Shown: positions 1-5,534 of the stretch, one piece after another
Position numbering within the stretch: the stretch's first letter is position 1
Layout of the letters: each line of letters starts with the position of its first letter
NCBI GenBank assembly: GCA_023441125.1
Contig: JAEZQV010000334.1
Location: 1-6,561, forward strand
From: Bacillota bacterium
GTDB lineage: Bacteria > Bacillota_C > Negativicutes > Sporomusales > Sporomusaceae
DNA: 6,561 bases
Direction of reading: 5' to 3'
Made by a program: the position numbers and the translations under genes
Notes under the pieces: generated by a model
Seen by the model: only the letters and a program-made list of their open reading frames with translations
Databases searched by the model: none
Told to the model about the DNA's origin: nothing

Positions 1-816
1 CTCATGGAATGGTTCCCGGCCAAGGAGCGCGGCATTGCTTTCGGCCTCTTGTTTGCGGCTCCGTCCGGCGGATTATTGCTGGCCAATTTTGTCGTACCGG
101 TCCTCAATGCCGCCTTTAACTGGCAGGGGGCTTTTCAGGGCATTGGTTTAGCGACAATAGTACTGGGCGTGCTCATTTATTTACTGGTCAAAACTTCGAA
201 TGAAGCGAAAGGCGAAAAAACATTTTTCGGCGGTCTTAAGGTATTTTTCACCAACCGGAATATTGTGCTGCTGGCCACGGCCGGCTTTTGCCTGATGTGG
301 ATGGAGCTTGGCCTGGCAACCTGGGCGAATGCCTATATCAAGAAACTGGGCTTTTCGGTGCAGGAGGCCGGTATGGTCCTGATCTGGTACAGCCTGGGCG
401 GTTTAATCGCACCGGTAGTATCGGGCTGGGTATCCGACAAAATCGGTAACCGTACCAAAATATTAATTGTAGCCTATGCGGTCAGTGCGCCGCTGACTGT
501 CTATTTTGGCGCGCAAACCACGCTGCCGATGCTGAATATGGCCGGTTTTGTCTATGGTTTCTGCTCTTATTTTGCCAATCCGCACCTAACCATTATGATA
601 TCGGAGTATGCCGGCAAAGAATGGGCAGCTACGGCCAACGGCATAGCAAACTTCATTTTTCAGCTGGCTTCCATGATTGGACCGCTGGTCCTGGGCGGTG
701 TTATCGATCTTAGCGGTAACTTCAGCACTGTCTGGTATATGATGGCGGCTGGACCGATTGTGGGGATCTTAGTAATTTTAATGCTGCGTTCGCCGGCTGC
801 CGGACAGACGGCATAG
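1..816 (+). CDS. MFS transporter, C-terminal part (5' end outside window)
   Basis: Inner-membrane secondary carrier of the major facilitator superfamily. The frame is open to the first base and the ATG at 4 is an internal Met, so the true start lies upstream. The visible 271 residues begin at the cytoplasmic loop between helices 4 and 5 with W-F-P-x-K-E-R-G (residues 4-11), a signature shared by organophosphate/anion-type MFS members such as GlpT and the ACS family. About eight hydrophobic segments follow, matching helices 5 to 12. The loop after helix 8 carries G-W-V-S-D-K-I-G-N-R-T-K (about 140-151), the second copy of MFS motif A. A hydrophilic stretch of about 25 residues (63-87) fits the central loop. 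The C-terminus is short and ends at TAG 814-816. The substrate is not readable. Its place just upstream of a corrinoid methyltransferase operon makes a methylated or anionic growth substrate possible, but a hairpin and about 200 bases separate them, so they may be unrelated. Confidence 0.9.
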   Translation, partial: LMEWFPAKERGIAFGLLFAAPSGGLLLANFVVPVLNAAFNWQGAFQGIGLATIVLGVLIYLLVKTSNEAKGEKTFFGGLKVFFTNRNIVLLATAGFCLMWMELGLATWANAYIKKLGFSVQEAGMVLIWYSLGGLIAPVVSGWVSDKIGNRTKILIVAYAVSAPLTVYFGAQTTLPMLNMAGFVYGFCSYFANPHLTIMISEYAGKEWAATANGIANFIFQLASMIGPLVLGGVIDLSGNFSTVWYMMAAGPIVGILVILMLRSPAAGQTA

Positions 817-833
817 CCAGCAAGCAGCAAATA

Positions 834-846
834 ACATAATTTATGT
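834..846. repeat. Short perfect inverted repeat
   Basis: ACATAA, a single T, then TTATGT form a perfect 6+1+6 inverted repeat 18 bases after the transporter stop codon. It is AT-only apart from one C/G pair, so it could be a protein-binding half-site pair or chance in an AT-rich spacer. No function is assigned. Confidence 0.3.
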
Positions 847-853
847 AATTAAT

Positions 854-887
854 GGCTGTGCGGTCCGGACTCCTGGGCTGCACAGCC
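854..887 (+). terminator. 13-bp hairpin after the transporter gene, possible terminator
   Basis: GGCTGTGCGGTCC (854-866) pairs with GGGCTGCACAGCC (875-887), giving 13 bp including two G-T wobbles around an 8-base loop. The outer 8 bp are perfect. The stem is strong and stands 37 bases after the transporter stop codon, where a terminator is expected. The bases that follow (AAGGTATTGCGCTTTATT) lack a proper T-tract, and the minus-strand side lacks one too. It may therefore be a weak or factor-assisted terminator, or an mRNA 3'-end stabiliser. Confidence 0.45.
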
Positions 888-958
888 AAGGTATTGCGCT
901 TTATTGTACAAAAATTTACTTTATTCGCGTTGTATAGGTATTGCTGAGAAGGGAAAAA

Positions 959-987
959 TTGTGTGGCGTAGAATTGTGATAAATATT
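959..987 (+). promoter_or_regulatory. Tentative promoter of the methyltransferase operon
   Basis: TTGTGT (959-964), a 17-base spacer and AATATT (982-987) give a weak sigma-70-like pair (3/6 and 4/6 consensus). Transcription would start near 994, just upstream of the ribosome binding site of the regulator gene. A second weak option is TTGCGC (894-899), 17 bases, TACTTT (917-922). Neither is strong. The first is preferred because its -10 box lies inside the palindrome at 976-993, a layout expected for a repressor-controlled promoter. Confidence 0.3.
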
Positions 988-993
988 GATGAC
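976..993. promoter_or_regulatory. Candidate GntR-type operator palindrome
   Basis: An 18-base imperfect palindrome, GTGATAAATATTGATGAC, matches at 7 of 9 symmetric positions. It has GT at the left end, AC at the right end and AATATT at the centre. GntR-family operators are commonly short dyads with GT and AC arms, and this one sits 30 bases upstream of a GntR gene over a possible -10 box. Autoregulation by the adjacent gene product is inferred, not shown. Confidence 0.4.
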
Positions 994-1002
994 GCTAAAC
1001 GT

Positions 1003-1009
1003 AAGGTGG
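1003..1009 (+). promoter_or_regulatory. Ribosome binding site of the GntR regulator
   Basis: AAGGTGG is the only Shine-Dalgarno-like sequence here. It lies 13 bases before ATG 1023 and only 1 base before the in-frame TTG at 1011. The TTG is too close to be used with it, so ATG 1023 is preferred although the spacing is somewhat long. Confidence 0.5.
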
Positions 1010-1022
1010 ATTGCAGTACTAT

Positions 1023-1769
1023 ATGGACAGGATTAATAAAAATTCGTTTACACCGCCCTTCTATCAATTGGCAACAATTTTAGAAAAGAAGATACTGGGC
1101 GGTGAGCTTAAACCGGGAGAACCGCTGCCGTCAGAGAACGATCTTGGCCGCGAGTACGAACTCAGCCGGACAACCGTTCGCAAATGTCTTAATTTGCTGG
1201 CCGAACGGGGCCTGATTAATGCCCAGCAGGGACGAGGCACTTTTGTATCCAGACCGTCTTTGGACAGAGCCATGTTTGTAATGGAAGAGTTTAATATTCA
1301 TATGGCGCAGCAAGGCAAAGAAACCGGCCAGCGGCTTATCCATGTCCGGTTTCGTAAAGAACTGCCGGAATTTGCCTTACAACTGGGGATGACGACGGAT
1401 GACGGCATTTTGTACTATTGCCGTCTGCTGACGGCAGATGAAGCGCCGGTAGCTGTTGAGCATAAATACATGTGCTACAAGAAAGGCCGGCCGATTCTGG
1501 AAAATGAGTTTCAGTACAAGGCCTTTTCCGAAATTATCGCCATTCACACCGATTTTTTACCGGTTAGGAGTCAGGCCACGCTTACCGCTGAGAGTGTATC
1601 CGAGTTTGACGCAAAATTCTTACAAATAACCACCGGTACACCCGTTTTGCGGCTGGAGCAGGTGCTTTATACCGGTGACAACAAACCAGTGGGAATTGGT
1701 GTCTTCTATTATCGTAATGACAGATACTCCTTAGTTTCAGATATCCAACCACTGAAGGGGGAGCGATAA
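1023..1769 (+). CDS. GntR-family (HutC/UTRA-type) transcriptional regulator
   Basis: A 248-residue cytoplasmic DNA-binding regulator of usual length for the HutC subfamily. The N-terminal winged helix-turn-helix (about residues 12-77) shows the typical run P-F-Y-Q-L, I-L-G-G-E-L-K-P-G, L-P-S-E-N-D-L, then S-R-T-T-V-R-K recognition-helix residues (48-54), A-E-R-G-L-I and the wing G-R-G-T-F-V. The C-terminal part (about 100-242) fits a UTRA effector domain: L-P-E-F-A-L-Q-L-G, Y-Y-C-R-L-L-T-A-D-E-A-P-V-A-V-E (131-146), then T-G-T-P-V-L-R-L-E-Q-V and K-P-V-G-I-G-V-F-Y-Y-R-N-D near the end. The effector is probably a small molecule tied to the methyl donor or its product. The gene is first in the operon, 2 bases before the corrinoid protein gene, so it would be co-transcribed and probably autoregulated through the palindrome at 976-993. 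An in-frame TTG at 1011 would add four residues but has poor ribosome-binding-site spacing. Confidence 0.93.
   Translation: MDRINKNSFTPPFYQLATILEKKILGGELKPGEPLPSENDLGREYELSRTTVRKCLNLLAERGLINAQQGRGTFVSRPSLDRAMFVMEEFNIHMAQQGKETGQRLIHVRFRKELPEFALQLGMTTDDGILYYCRLLTADEAPVAVEHKYMCYKKGRPILENEFQYKAFSEIIAIHTDFLPVRSQATLTAESVSEFDAKFLQITTGTPVLRLEQVLYTGDNKPVGIGVFYYRNDRYSLVSDIQPLKGER
1755..1763 (+). promoter_or_regulatory. Ribosome binding site supporting a TTG start
   Basis: AAGGGGGAG lies inside the last codons of the GntR gene, 8 bases before the TTG at 1772. This strong site at good spacing decides the non-ATG start of the corrinoid protein gene. Confidence 0.7.
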
Positions 1770-1771
1770 AT

Positions 1772-2410
1772 TTGTTAAAACGTTTGGGTAACGCGATTAG
1801 CGAGCTTGATGAACCGTTGGCGCTGAAACTTGTCAAACAAGCGCTGGAGTCCGACATATCGCCGCTGGATATTGTGGAAGAATGCCGCGCCGGTCTGGTG
1901 GCCGTAGGCGAGCGCTATTCGCGCGGCGAGTATTTTCTGGGGGACTTAATTCTTTCTTCCGAGATTTTTTCTCAAATTATGGAAATTATCGGACCGGTAG
2001 TAGAGCCTACCGAAAAGAAACCGTTTCTTGGCAAAATTGTTTTTGGTACGATTGAAGGCGATATTCATGATATCGGCAAAAATCTGGTATCTTCCCTGCT
2101 TCGCTGCTACGGCTTTGAAGTGTATGACCTGGGGGTGGATGTACCGCCGGATAAATTCATGCTGGCCCTGACCGAATCGGGCGCAAACATATTGTGTTTG
2201 TGCACTTTGCTGTCCCCTGGTTTCGAAGCCTTGAAACGGACGATACAATTAGTACGCCTGCTGGAGCGTAATACCAGGATAAAAATTCTCATTGGCGGTC
2301 TGGTAAACGAGAAGGTAAGAGAATATACCGGCGCAGACGCTTGGGTTGACGATGCGCGGCGGGGAGTGGACATATGTCTGGATTGGAGCAAGGAAGCGGC
2401 ACACAAATAA
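1772..2410 (+). CDS. Methyltransferase corrinoid protein (MtaC/MtbC-like, B12-binding)
   Basis: A 212-residue cytoplasmic methyl-carrier protein of the usual length for MtaC/MtbC/MttC-type corrinoid proteins. Residues about 1-80 form the four-helix cap domain (...A-V-G-E-R-Y-S-R-G-E-Y-F-L-G-D-L-I...). Residues about 86-210 form the Rossmann-type cobalamin-binding domain. The signature G-D-I-H-D-I-G-K (96-103) holds the D-x-H-x-x-G motif, with His99 the expected lower axial cobalt ligand. The second conserved block, usually S-x-L, reads C144-T-L146 here, and the G-G of the third block is G175-G176, followed by G-A-D-A-W-V-D-D-A. The cobalamin would shuttle a methyl group between the donor and acceptor methyltransferases. 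It starts with TTG behind a strong ribosome binding site and overlaps the next gene by 37 bases. Its neighbours are the activase that reduces it and the UroD-like enzyme likely to methylate or demethylate it. The donor substrate is unknown. Confidence 0.95.
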   Translation: MLKRLGNAISELDEPLALKLVKQALESDISPLDIVEECRAGLVAVGERYSRGEYFLGDLILSSEIFSQIMEIIGPVVEPTEKKPFLGKIVFGTIEGDIHDIGKNLVSSLLRCYGFEVYDLGVDVPPDKFMLALTESGANILCLCTLLSPGFEALKRTIQLVRLLERNTRIKILIGGLVNEKVREYTGADAWVDDARRGVDICLDWSKEAAHK

Positions 2411-4242
2411 CCGTTGATTTTGAACCTGTCGGCAAACGGGCCCGGGCGGTTGCCGGGCAGACTATTTTGGAAGCGGCCCAGGGCTTGAATCTGTTCGAAC
2501 ATGGCATCAGCGCGCCTTGCGGCGGCAAAGGACTGTGCGGACGTTGCCTGGTGCGGCTGGTAACCGGGGAACTGTTGCCGCCGACAATCATGGAAGAACA
2601 AATGCTGGACAGCGAACAGTTAAAACAGGGTTACCGCTTGGCTTGCCAGGCCAAACTGGCTGGTTTTTGCAAAATCGAAATTCCGGTAACATCCCTGATC
2701 GGCCGGCAGCAATTACAGGTGGAAGGCAGCCGGCAGGCTATTGTGCCTGACTATCCCGTGGAGCGCTATATCCTAAGCGGACTGCAGCCGACAACGATTA
2801 AATATCCTTACGCCCTGTGGCAGCAGCTTATAAAATTACTTAAAGCGCAGCACGGCCGGAGCGGCATCCGGGTCGGCCTGGACCTGCTGCGCCGCGTGGA
2901 ACCAACCGTGGCTGGCGGTGAGGTGGCCGTTACTGTATATCAAGATCACATTGTGGATGTCAGTGCAGCCGCTGCGCCTTATCAACCGCTTGGACTGGCC
3001 GTAGATCTGGGCACAACCAAAATTGCGGCTTTTCTTATGCGGCTGGATACCGGCGAAATTCTGGACTCAGAGGGACTTTTAAATCCGCAAATCGCCTCGG
3101 GGGAAGATCTCATGAGCCGGCTGGCTTTTGCGATGGAAAGCCCGGCGAATGCGCGGCACATAGCCGCCGCCGCCGTCGACGGCATTAACCAGCTGGCGTC
3201 CCGCCTGGCGGCTCGCCAGCAAATAGACGTTAGCAGGATCAGCAAGGCTGTTATTGTCGCCAATACGGCCATGCATCACTTGCTGCTGGGTTTGCCTGTT
3301 AAGCAGCTGGCCTTCTCGCCGTATGTTCCGGCGGCCGTCCTGCCTGTTGAGACTACGGCCGAGCATTTGGGACTCAAACTGGACCGGCAGGCCGAAGTGT
3401 ACATGGTGCCGCCGGTGGGCGGTTTTGTCGGCAGCGATCATGTGGCCATGATTCAGGCCAGCCGCATTGATGAGGCGACCGGCGTGGTGCTGGGGATTGA
3501 TATTGGCACCAATACCGAAATTGTTCTGGCAGTGAACGGCCGGCTGCTTTCATCCTGCTCCTGCGCTTCCGGGCCCGCCTTTGAGGGCGCGCATATTTAT
3601 CAGGGGATGCGGGCCGTCCATGGCGCCATCAGTGAAATAAAACTGCTGGACCAGGGGCGGGAGGTAGTCTGGCAGACAATTGGCCAGCAACCGCCCATCG
3701 GTTTATGTGGTTCCGGTATTATTGACCTGATTGCCGAACTGCATCAGGCCGGTGTCATTGCGCCCAACGGCCGGCTTGACCCGGCCCATGCCCGCGTCCG
3801 GACGGGAGAGGGTAAACCCGCTGAATTTGTGGTTGTGGAACAGGCTGCCAGCGGCTGTGACCGGGATATTGTCCTGACCCAGAAGGATATTGGCGAAATT
3901 CAACTGGCCAAAGCCGCGATTGCCAGTGGCATCAACATTCTGCTCAGTACCCTGGGGGTCCAGGCAGCCGATGTGGAACAGGTCATCATTGCCGGTGCCT
4001 TTGGTTCATTTTTACGCCTGGAAAGCGCCATCGCTATTGGCATGCTGCCCAACCTGCCCCTGACGCGTTTCGACCAGGTTGGCAACGCGGCCGGCAGCGG
4101 GGCGTGCATGACGCTGGTATCGGCGGGCGAACGCCGGCGGGCCGAAGCCTTGGCTGGAAAGATTGAACATTTGGATTTGGCAGTATTGCCGCAATTTAAG
4201 CGGGAGTTTGCCCGGGCACTGACATTTCCGCGAATCAATTAG
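2374..4242 (+). CDS. Corrinoid activation/reductive ATPase (RACE/RACo family, [2Fe-2S] + ASKHA)
   Basis: A 622-residue protein of usual length for bacterial reductive activators of corrinoid-dependent enzymes. The family restores the active Co(I) state after accidental oxidation to Co(II), coupling low-potential electron transfer to ATP hydrolysis. The N-terminal ferredoxin-like domain (about 10-105) has C49-x5-C55-x2-C58-x32-C91, the plant-type [2Fe-2S] ligand pattern. A linker and middle domain follow (about 106-205). The C-terminal actin-like ASKHA domain begins with D211-L-G-T-T-K216 (phosphate 1), then G-I-D-I-G-T-N-T-E (374-382), C-A-S-G-P-A-F-E-G (397-405), G-L-C-G-S-G (443-448) and I-I-A-G-A-F-G-S-F (538-546). 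The ATG at 2374 has GGAG 7 bases upstream (2363-2366) and lies within the end of the corrinoid gene, so the two are probably translationally coupled. The expected partner is the corrinoid protein just upstream. Archaeal RamA carries C-terminal [4Fe-4S] clusters instead, so this is the bacterial type. Confidence 0.95.
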   Translation: MSGLEQGSGTQITVDFEPVGKRARAVAGQTILEAAQGLNLFEHGISAPCGGKGLCGRCLVRLVTGELLPPTIMEEQMLDSEQLKQGYRLACQAKLAGFCKIEIPVTSLIGRQQLQVEGSRQAIVPDYPVERYILSGLQPTTIKYPYALWQQLIKLLKAQHGRSGIRVGLDLLRRVEPTVAGGEVAVTVYQDHIVDVSAAAAPYQPLGLAVDLGTTKIAAFLMRLDTGEILDSEGLLNPQIASGEDLMSRLAFAMESPANARHIAAAAVDGINQLASRLAARQQIDVSRISKAVIVANTAMHHLLLGLPVKQLAFSPYVPAAVLPVETTAEHLGLKLDRQAEVYMVPPVGGFVGSDHVAMIQASRIDEATGVVLGIDIGTNTEIVLAVNGRLLSSCSCASGPAFEGAHIYQGMRAVHGAISEIKLLDQGREVVWQTIGQQPPIGLCGSGIIDLIAELHQAGVIAPNGRLDPAHARVRTGEGKPAEFVVVEQAASGCDRDIVLTQKDIGEIQLAKAAIASGINILLSTLGVQAADVEQVIIAGAFGSFLRLESAIAIGMLPNLPLTRFDQVGNAAGSGACMTLVSAGERRRAEALAGKIEHLDLAVLPQFKREFARALTFPRIN

Positions 4243-4248
4243 TGGAGG
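4242..4248 (+). promoter_or_regulatory. Ribosome binding site of the UroD-like gene
   Basis: GTGGAGG overlaps the last base of the activase stop codon and lies 5 bases before ATG 4254. The GTG within it is in frame and could be misread as a start, but it is better explained as the Shine-Dalgarno sequence itself. Confidence 0.75.
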
Positions 4249-4253
4249 CACTT

Positions 4254-5156
4254 ATGGAGCATCGAACAAGAATTAGGGCCGCGATCAGTCACCGGCCGGT
4301 GGATCAGCTGCCCTGCGCCGAACTGGTCATAACCGATGAGATTGTCCGGGACTTATGCCGGGAGCACACTGTCGAATTTGCGCACCGTCTGGAATTCGTG
4401 CAAACAATGGGGCTGGATGCCGTCTGTTTGCACCCTTGCCCTGCTTCGCCGCCGGAGCAGTCCCTCCACAAGCGGGACTTGGTCTTTGCCGATTTAACCC
4501 AATGGGTCGATTCCGGGTTGTTCACCTTTGCCGTGCTGGACGGTCCGGTTGGCTGGAGCAGCAAGTTGTTTGGCTTTGAGGAAATGATGCTGGGGCTGAT
4601 GCGCACTAACGGCGAGTTTGCCGAGGTAGTGGCCGCTGTCGAAAAGTTAAATATTGCCCTAATGGAGCAACTCGCAGCTAATGGGGTGAATGGCATTCTG
4701 CTGGCGGATGACATTGCTTTTAACCAGGGAGTGATCGCCCGGCCGGCGCTGCTGCGCAAGAACCTGTTTCCTTCCCTTGCCCGCCAGGTTGAGTATGCCA
4801 AACGGTTGGGCCTGCCTATTTTCTTTCATTCAGACGGCAACCTGATGACTGTGCTGGACGATATCGTGGCGGCCGGTTTTGACGGTTTGCAGTGTATCGA
4901 ACAGCTGGCCGGCATGGACCTCAGTGCGATTAAGGCCCAGTATGGCCATACGTTATGCCTGTGGGGCAACTTGGATCCGGCTGAACTTCTGGGTGACCGC
5001 AGCCCGGCTGAGCTTGAGGGGAGTGTCAGGCAGATCGTAACCGCCGGCGCTGCGGGCAGCGGATTGATTTTTGGGACAAGCAGCGGCCTGTTTGAAAGAA
5101 TGAATCTGGAGAACCTTAAAACCGTGTATAACGCCGCCAGAAGTATTACAGTTTGA
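4254..5156 (+). CDS. UroD-like corrinoid methyltransferase
   Basis: A 300-residue cytoplasmic TIM-barrel protein of the uroporphyrinogen decarboxylase/MtaA/CmuA superfamily. Supporting segments are R-I-R-A-A-I-S-H-R-P-V-D (6-17), A-V-L-D-G-P (93-98), I-L-L-A-D-D-I-A-F (148-156), then P-I-F-F-H-S-D-G-N (188-196), G-F-D-G-L-Q-C-I-E (208-216), L-W-G-N-L-D-P (236-242) and M-N-L-E-N-L-K (283-289). Being the last gene in a corrinoid protein/activase operon, it is probably the methyltransferase that transfers a methyl group to or from the corrinoid protein. MtaA, MtbA and CmuA bind zinc through His-x-Cys and a later Cys. Here the equivalent positions read H192-S-D194 and T275-S-S-G, with no Cys, so metal binding or thiol chemistry of that type is doubtful. 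It is not ordinary HemE, because it lacks the usual N-terminal M-R-Q-A-G-R-type motif. ATG 4254 follows GTGGAGG by 5 bases. The donor or acceptor is unknown. Confidence 0.85.
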   Translation: MEHRTRIRAAISHRPVDQLPCAELVITDEIVRDLCREHTVEFAHRLEFVQTMGLDAVCLHPCPASPPEQSLHKRDLVFADLTQWVDSGLFTFAVLDGPVGWSSKLFGFEEMMLGLMRTNGEFAEVVAAVEKLNIALMEQLAANGVNGILLADDIAFNQGVIARPALLRKNLFPSLARQVEYAKRLGLPIFFHSDGNLMTVLDDIVAAGFDGLQCIEQLAGMDLSAIKAQYGHTLCLWGNLDPAELLGDRSPAELEGSVRQIVTAGAAGSGLIFGTSSGLFERMNLENLKTVYNAARSITV

Positions 5157-5214
5157 TCGGCTGGATTAGAGCTATCTTTGCAGCAATTACAGGCGTTGGG
5201 ACTGTAACTCTACA

Positions 5215-5232
5215 TTTCGCAGCTGCGCGAAA
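5215..5232. repeat. Small inverted repeat before the terminator
   Basis: TTTCGC (5215-5220) and GCGAAA (5227-5232) flank AGCTGC. The core CGCAGCTGCG (5218-5227) is a perfect 10-base palindrome followed by seven A residues. No T-tract follows on either strand in the right place for a terminator. It could be part of the operon's 3' end structure. Confidence 0.3.
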
Positions 5233-5259
5233 AAAATTTGATATTGCCAGTGATGCGAG

Positions 5260-5300
5260 AAAATAGCTCAAGCCGGTAACACGGCTGAGCTATTTTTATT
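5260..5300 (+). terminator. Strong intrinsic terminator of the methyltransferase operon
   Basis: The arm at 5260-5275 pairs with 5282-5296 over 15 bp, with one bulged A near 5270-5271 and a six-base loop GTAACA. The stem runs from four A-T pairs through AGCTC into GCCG/CGGC. The run TTTTTATT (5293-5300) supplies the T-tract. It lies about 100 bases after the UroD-like stop codon and separates the operon from the PhnD-like gene. On the minus strand only four T residues follow, so any reverse activity would be weak. Confidence 0.88.
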
Positions 5301-5305
5301 GACGC

Positions 5306-5315
5306 CACTATAGTG
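5306..5315. repeat. Perfect 10-base palindrome CACTATAGTG
   Basis: CACTA and TAGTG meet with no spacer, directly after the operon terminator and 33 bases upstream of the likely -35 box of the PhnD-like gene. It may be an upstream regulator site, but this is only suggested by position. Confidence 0.3.
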
Positions 5316-5347
5316 CCTGTGTTTAGCCAGTGCCAGGTATTACATTT

Positions 5348-5376
5348 TTGCACTTAACAAAAAAATAATCTAAAAT
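5348..5376 (+). promoter_or_regulatory. Promoter candidate for the PhnD-like gene
   Basis: TTGCAC (5348-5353), exactly 17 bases, then TAAAAT (5371-5376, 5/6 consensus) fit a sigma-70/SigA promoter. The surroundings are very AT-rich. Transcription would start near 5383, leaving a leader of about 150 bases before ATG 5535. The nine-base direct repeat TTAACAAAA occurs at 5354-5362 and 5387-5395, on either side of the -10 box and 33 bases apart, which could be a regulator site. Confidence 0.55.
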
Positions 5377-5534
5377 TTTCAATAATTTAACAAAATGCAG
5401 TTGCTGGTCCACGTACAATGATAATAGCAGCAGAAATCTATGCGGTATTTATAACGTAGATACTTGAGGGATACGCGGCAATGATAGTTGGATAATGCCG
5501 CAACGTAAAAAGGATGCAGGTGAGGCGGCAGGAT
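5377..5534 (+). other. Leader region of the PhnD-like gene
   Basis: This stretch between the promoter candidate and the start codon holds no gene that I can support. It includes a hairpin with arms GCGGCA (5475-5480) and TGCCGC (5496-5501) around a 15-base loop, shortly upstream of the ribosome binding site. No recognisable cobalamin, SAM or other known riboswitch motif was seen, and there is no T-tract next to the hairpin to suggest attenuation. Confidence 0.4.
5518..5525 (+). promoter_or_regulatory. Ribosome binding site deciding the PhnD-like start
   Basis: AGGTGAGG lies 9 bases before ATG 5535. The upstream in-frame ATG at 5514 has AGG directly abutting it and no room for a ribosome binding site. 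GTG 5520, with AAGGA 5 bases before it (5510-5514), remains a less likely alternative. Confidence 0.55.

Noticed and set aside
1011..1022. TTG 1011 as start of the GntR regulator
   Set aside because: The only ribosome binding site, AAGGTGG, ends one base before this TTG, which is too close. ATG 1023 gives a family-like N-terminus.
4242..4253. GTG 4242 as start of the UroD-like gene
   Set aside because: This GTG is part of GTGGAGG, the ribosome binding site for ATG 4254.
4304..4801. Long minus-strand open frame of about 165 codons, and a similar one at 2107-2601
   Set aside because: Both are antisense to well-recognised conserved genes, have no recognisable protein features, and reflect codon bias on the coding strand.
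4254..5156. HemE, true uroporphyrinogen decarboxylase of haem synthesis
   Set aside because: The N-terminal HemE motif is missing, the protein is shorter than usual HemE, and the operon context is corrinoid methyl transfer.
4254..5156. E-x14-E-x20-H zinc motif reported for O-demethylase methyltransferase I proteins
   Set aside because: Counting back 21 residues from His192 gives Leu171, not Glu, and no other His fits the spacing.
5514..5534. ATG 5514 as start of the PhnD-like gene
   Set aside because: AGG abuts the ATG with no spacing. AGGTGAGG lies 9 bases before ATG 5535, which also leaves a normal lipoprotein signal peptide.
5157..5534. Cobalamin or other riboswitch in the intergenic regions, also 817-1022
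   Set aside because: A B12 riboswitch seemed plausible near corrinoid genes, but no B12 box or the other conserved cobalamin riboswitch blocks could be seen.
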